Assembly: GCF_014635665.1 (NCBI RefSeq)
Contig: NZ_BMDG01000011.1
Coordinates: forward strand, 114,574 to 178,573
From: Isoptericola cucumis
GTDB lineage: Bacteria; Actinomycetota; Actinomycetes; Actinomycetales; Cellulomonadaceae
Length of the DNA: 64,000 nucleotides
Reading direction: 5' to 3'
Shown here: one piece after another, positions 62,583-64,000 of the stretch
Layout of the letters: every line of letters begins with the position of its first letter
How positions within the stretch are numbered: the stretch's first letter is position 1
Notes under the pieces: generated by a model
Database searches by the model: none
Seen by the model: only the letters and a program-made list of their open reading frames with translations
Told to the model about the DNA's origin: nothing
Program-made: the position numbers and the translations under genes

Positions 62583-64000
62583 TATTGCTTCCACCTCGGC
62601 AGTTCATAAACAGATTCATAGTGGTCAGGTGTCACGTATGCGAGGCCGTCGTCTGAGTAGAGCAGGCGGGTTCCTGGTTGCTTGGCTCGCGTCATGTCGT
62701 TCCGCAGGCCGATATCAGCCTCGTGCCAAGAGCGCCCATCCTTGACCGGGAGGCCGATCGAAGCAGGATCGTCGAACTTGTCGCCGCCGAGTTGTCCGCC
62801 CGGCTTGTGGTTGCCTAGGGCCTTTCCCGGCTTCCAGCCGGCCGCTATTGCGTCTGCCTTGGTCAGGTACTCCGGAGGGAGCTTGCCGGTGGTCCGCAAG
62901 CTGTCGACCACCGGATTGGCCATCTCCGCAGTCTTGAGGTTCTTGGCGAGCTTCGCGGCGCCCGCAGCGCTGTGCGCCCCCGAGTTGTGGACGAGGACGG
63001 GGAGGGTGCCGGCGAGGACGTAGTAGTTGTGGTGGGTCTCGACGTGGAAGTTGTAGACGGTGACCGGGCCGTCGGTGGCGTCGGGGTCGCGCTGCTCGAT
63101 GTGGATGCTGTCGAGCGTGACGGTGCCCGTGCCGTCGCCGGTGTCGGGGGTGAGGAGGAGGTCGCCGGGCTGCAGGTCGCGGGCGAGGATCCAGCCCATG
63201 TTCTGAACCATGAACGGGTGCTCGTCGGTGGTGGTGACGACGTGGCCACCGATGGTCAGGTGGTGGAGCGTGGTGGTGGTGCGCACGAACGTCTCGGCCA
63301 CGGTCTGCAGCTCGTCGGCCCCGGTGGCGAGGTTGTGGGCCCAGACCTTGTCGCCGGCGCGGATGTCCTCGATCGGTGTGGCGCCGTCGGGGCCGTCGGG
63401 GGTGCGGATGAGGGTGCCGGCGGTGAAGCAGGTCCCGAACCCGACCTTGCACCAGGCCTTCTTCGCCCCGGACTTCATGCCCTGCTTGACCGCGGCCTTC
63501 GACAAGCCCGTGGCGGCCTTCGCCGCCCCACCGAGGCCGATCACACTCAGGGCGGCGCCGGCGATCGCGATCCCGGCCTCGGCCCAGGACCGTTCCCCGG
63601 TCGCGGCGAGCGTGACGTTCGCCAACGCGGACACGATCGCCGCGACCGCGGCGACCACGATCAGTACCCCGGCCAAAGCGGTGCCGACCACGGGGATGAA
63701 CGCGACCACCACGGCCAGCAGGCCCGCGACCATCGAGACCATGTCCGCGATGTCGGCGATCGCGGCGACGACCTTGGAGCCCCAGTCGTCCCACCAGCCG
63801 TCGTTCAGGTCGTCGCCGGAGGTGATGTCCTCGATGCGGGAGATCGCGTCGCTGGCGGCCCGGTCCCGATCGGAGGTCGCGGTCTCGATGGTCGACCGGG
63901 CGGCCGCGAGCTGCCCGTTCGCGTCGTCCGCGTCGCCGCCCGCGGCCTGCGCCTGCTGGGCGTACTCGCGCTTCTCCTCGGGGTCGCTCGCACCGTCGGC
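62582..64000 (-). CDS. Polymorphic toxin with Hint domain and barnase-type RNase tip (5' end outside window)
   Basis: The frame is open to the right edge, giving 472 C-terminal residues; the first visible part (PEEKREYAQQAQ ... RIEDITSGDD) is helical. Next come hydrophobic helices (VAGLLAVVVAFIPVVGTALA). A Hint/intein-like self-cleavage domain follows (CFTAGTLIRTPDG to VYNFHVETHHNYYVLAGTLP and VLVHNSG). The tip matches barnase: LPPEYLTKADAIAAGWKPGK, GRSWHEADIG (Glu), TRLLYSDDG (Arg), TPDHYESVY (His). It should degrade RNA in rival cells after delivery, perhaps by a type VII system (inferred from the N-terminal style). Confidence 0.88.
   Translation of the reverse strand, partial: ADGASDPEEKREYAQQAQAAGGDADDANGQLAAARSTIETATSDRDRAASDAISRIEDITSGDDLNDGWWDDWGSKVVAAIADIADMVSMVAGLLAVVVAFIPVVGTALAGVLIVVAAVAAIVSALANVTLAATGERSWAEAGIAIAGAALSVIGLGGAAKAATGLSKAAVKQGMKSGAKKAWCKVGFGTCFTAGTLIRTPDGPDGATPIEDIRAGDKVWAHNLATGADELQTVAETFVRTTTTLHHLTIGGHVVTTTDEHPFMVQNMGWILARDLQPGDLLLTPDTGDGTGTVTLDSIHIEQRDPDATDGPVTVYNFHVETHHNYYVLAGTLPVLVHNSGAHSAAGAAKLAKNLKTAEMANPVVDSLRTTGKLPPEYLTKADAIAAGWKPGKALGNHKPGGQLGGDKFDDPASIGLPVKDGRSWHEADIGLRNDMTRAKQPGTRLLYSDDGLAYVTPDHYESVYELPRWKQ

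Noticed and set aside
62217..62609. Plus-strand 130-codon frame over the barstar gene
   Set aside because: Antisense to a clear barstar homologue that has a ribosome binding site and stop-start coupling.

Overview
The window is very GC-rich (roughly 73-75 % by eye), is densely packed with short intergenic gaps, uses GTG starts often, and carries many start-stop overlaps (ATGA/GTGA). With several apparently leaderless promoters, this points to a high-GC actinobacterium. The mix of alpha-mannan, hexosaminide and sialoglycan enzymes suggests a Cellulosimicrobium/Isoptericola/Cellulomonas-like soil organism; that placement is inference.

Layout. (a) 1-5861: alpha-mannoside utilisation locus (GH125 end, ABC importer, GH76, GntR/LacI-hybrid regulator). 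(b) 5984-12569: secreted GH20 hexosaminidase, idi, then housekeeping singletons (SDR, tyrosine phosphatase, GNAT, alpha/beta hydrolase). (c) 12665-15029: a 2.4-kb insertion element whose matched terminal inverted repeats enclose a damaged-looking IS5-family DDE transposase and an intact TnpB RNA-guided nuclease gene. It sits exactly in the stop codon of the next gene. (d) 15029-20977: D-amino-acid catabolism module (GntP permease, D-aminoacylase, PLP D-amino-acid lyase/deaminase, divergent IclR regulator, RidA) with a clear operator. (e) 21009-27249: small membrane proteins, an aminotransferase, an EEP hydrolase and a LysR regulator. (f) 27247-32366: glycine cleavage operon gcvP-gcvT-gcvH behind a tandem-type glycine riboswitch, with a long hairpin between gcvP and gcvT. 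(g) 32492-42581: LuxR-type HTH, Nudix, ATPase, FAD/Fe-S oxidoreductase, TRIC-like channel, gamma-glutamyltransferase, CNNM/CorC protein, paired SMR pumps with a TetR regulator. (h) 42728-50604: giant secreted phosphodiester-glycosidase/phosphoesterase, lipoprotein, ECF41 sigma factor with its CMD-family partner, divergent ArsR/SRPBCC pair, FBP protein. (i) 50991-54680: metF-metE behind a SAM-I riboswitch. (j) 54793-60622: promoter/operator, secreted sialidase-GH123 fusion and a secreted beta-helix protein. (k) 60647-64000: quinone-reductase-like enzyme, a frameshifted small gene, and the end of a polymorphic toxin locus (Hint plus barnase-type RNase, barstar immunity).

Themes. Glycan scavenging recurs: mannan (a), beta-GlcNAc (b), phosphodiester-linked sugars (h), sialo/GalNAc glycans (j). 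Nitrogen and one-carbon metabolism is also linked: D-amino acids (d), glycine (f) and methionine (i), each with a visible regulatory element.

Most novel signals. First, the IS5-type element carrying TnpB with an omega-RNA-like right end. Second, a window-wide pattern of -10 hexamers placed exactly 6 nt upstream of start codons that lack a ribosome binding site. Third, the large gcvP-gcvT hairpin.
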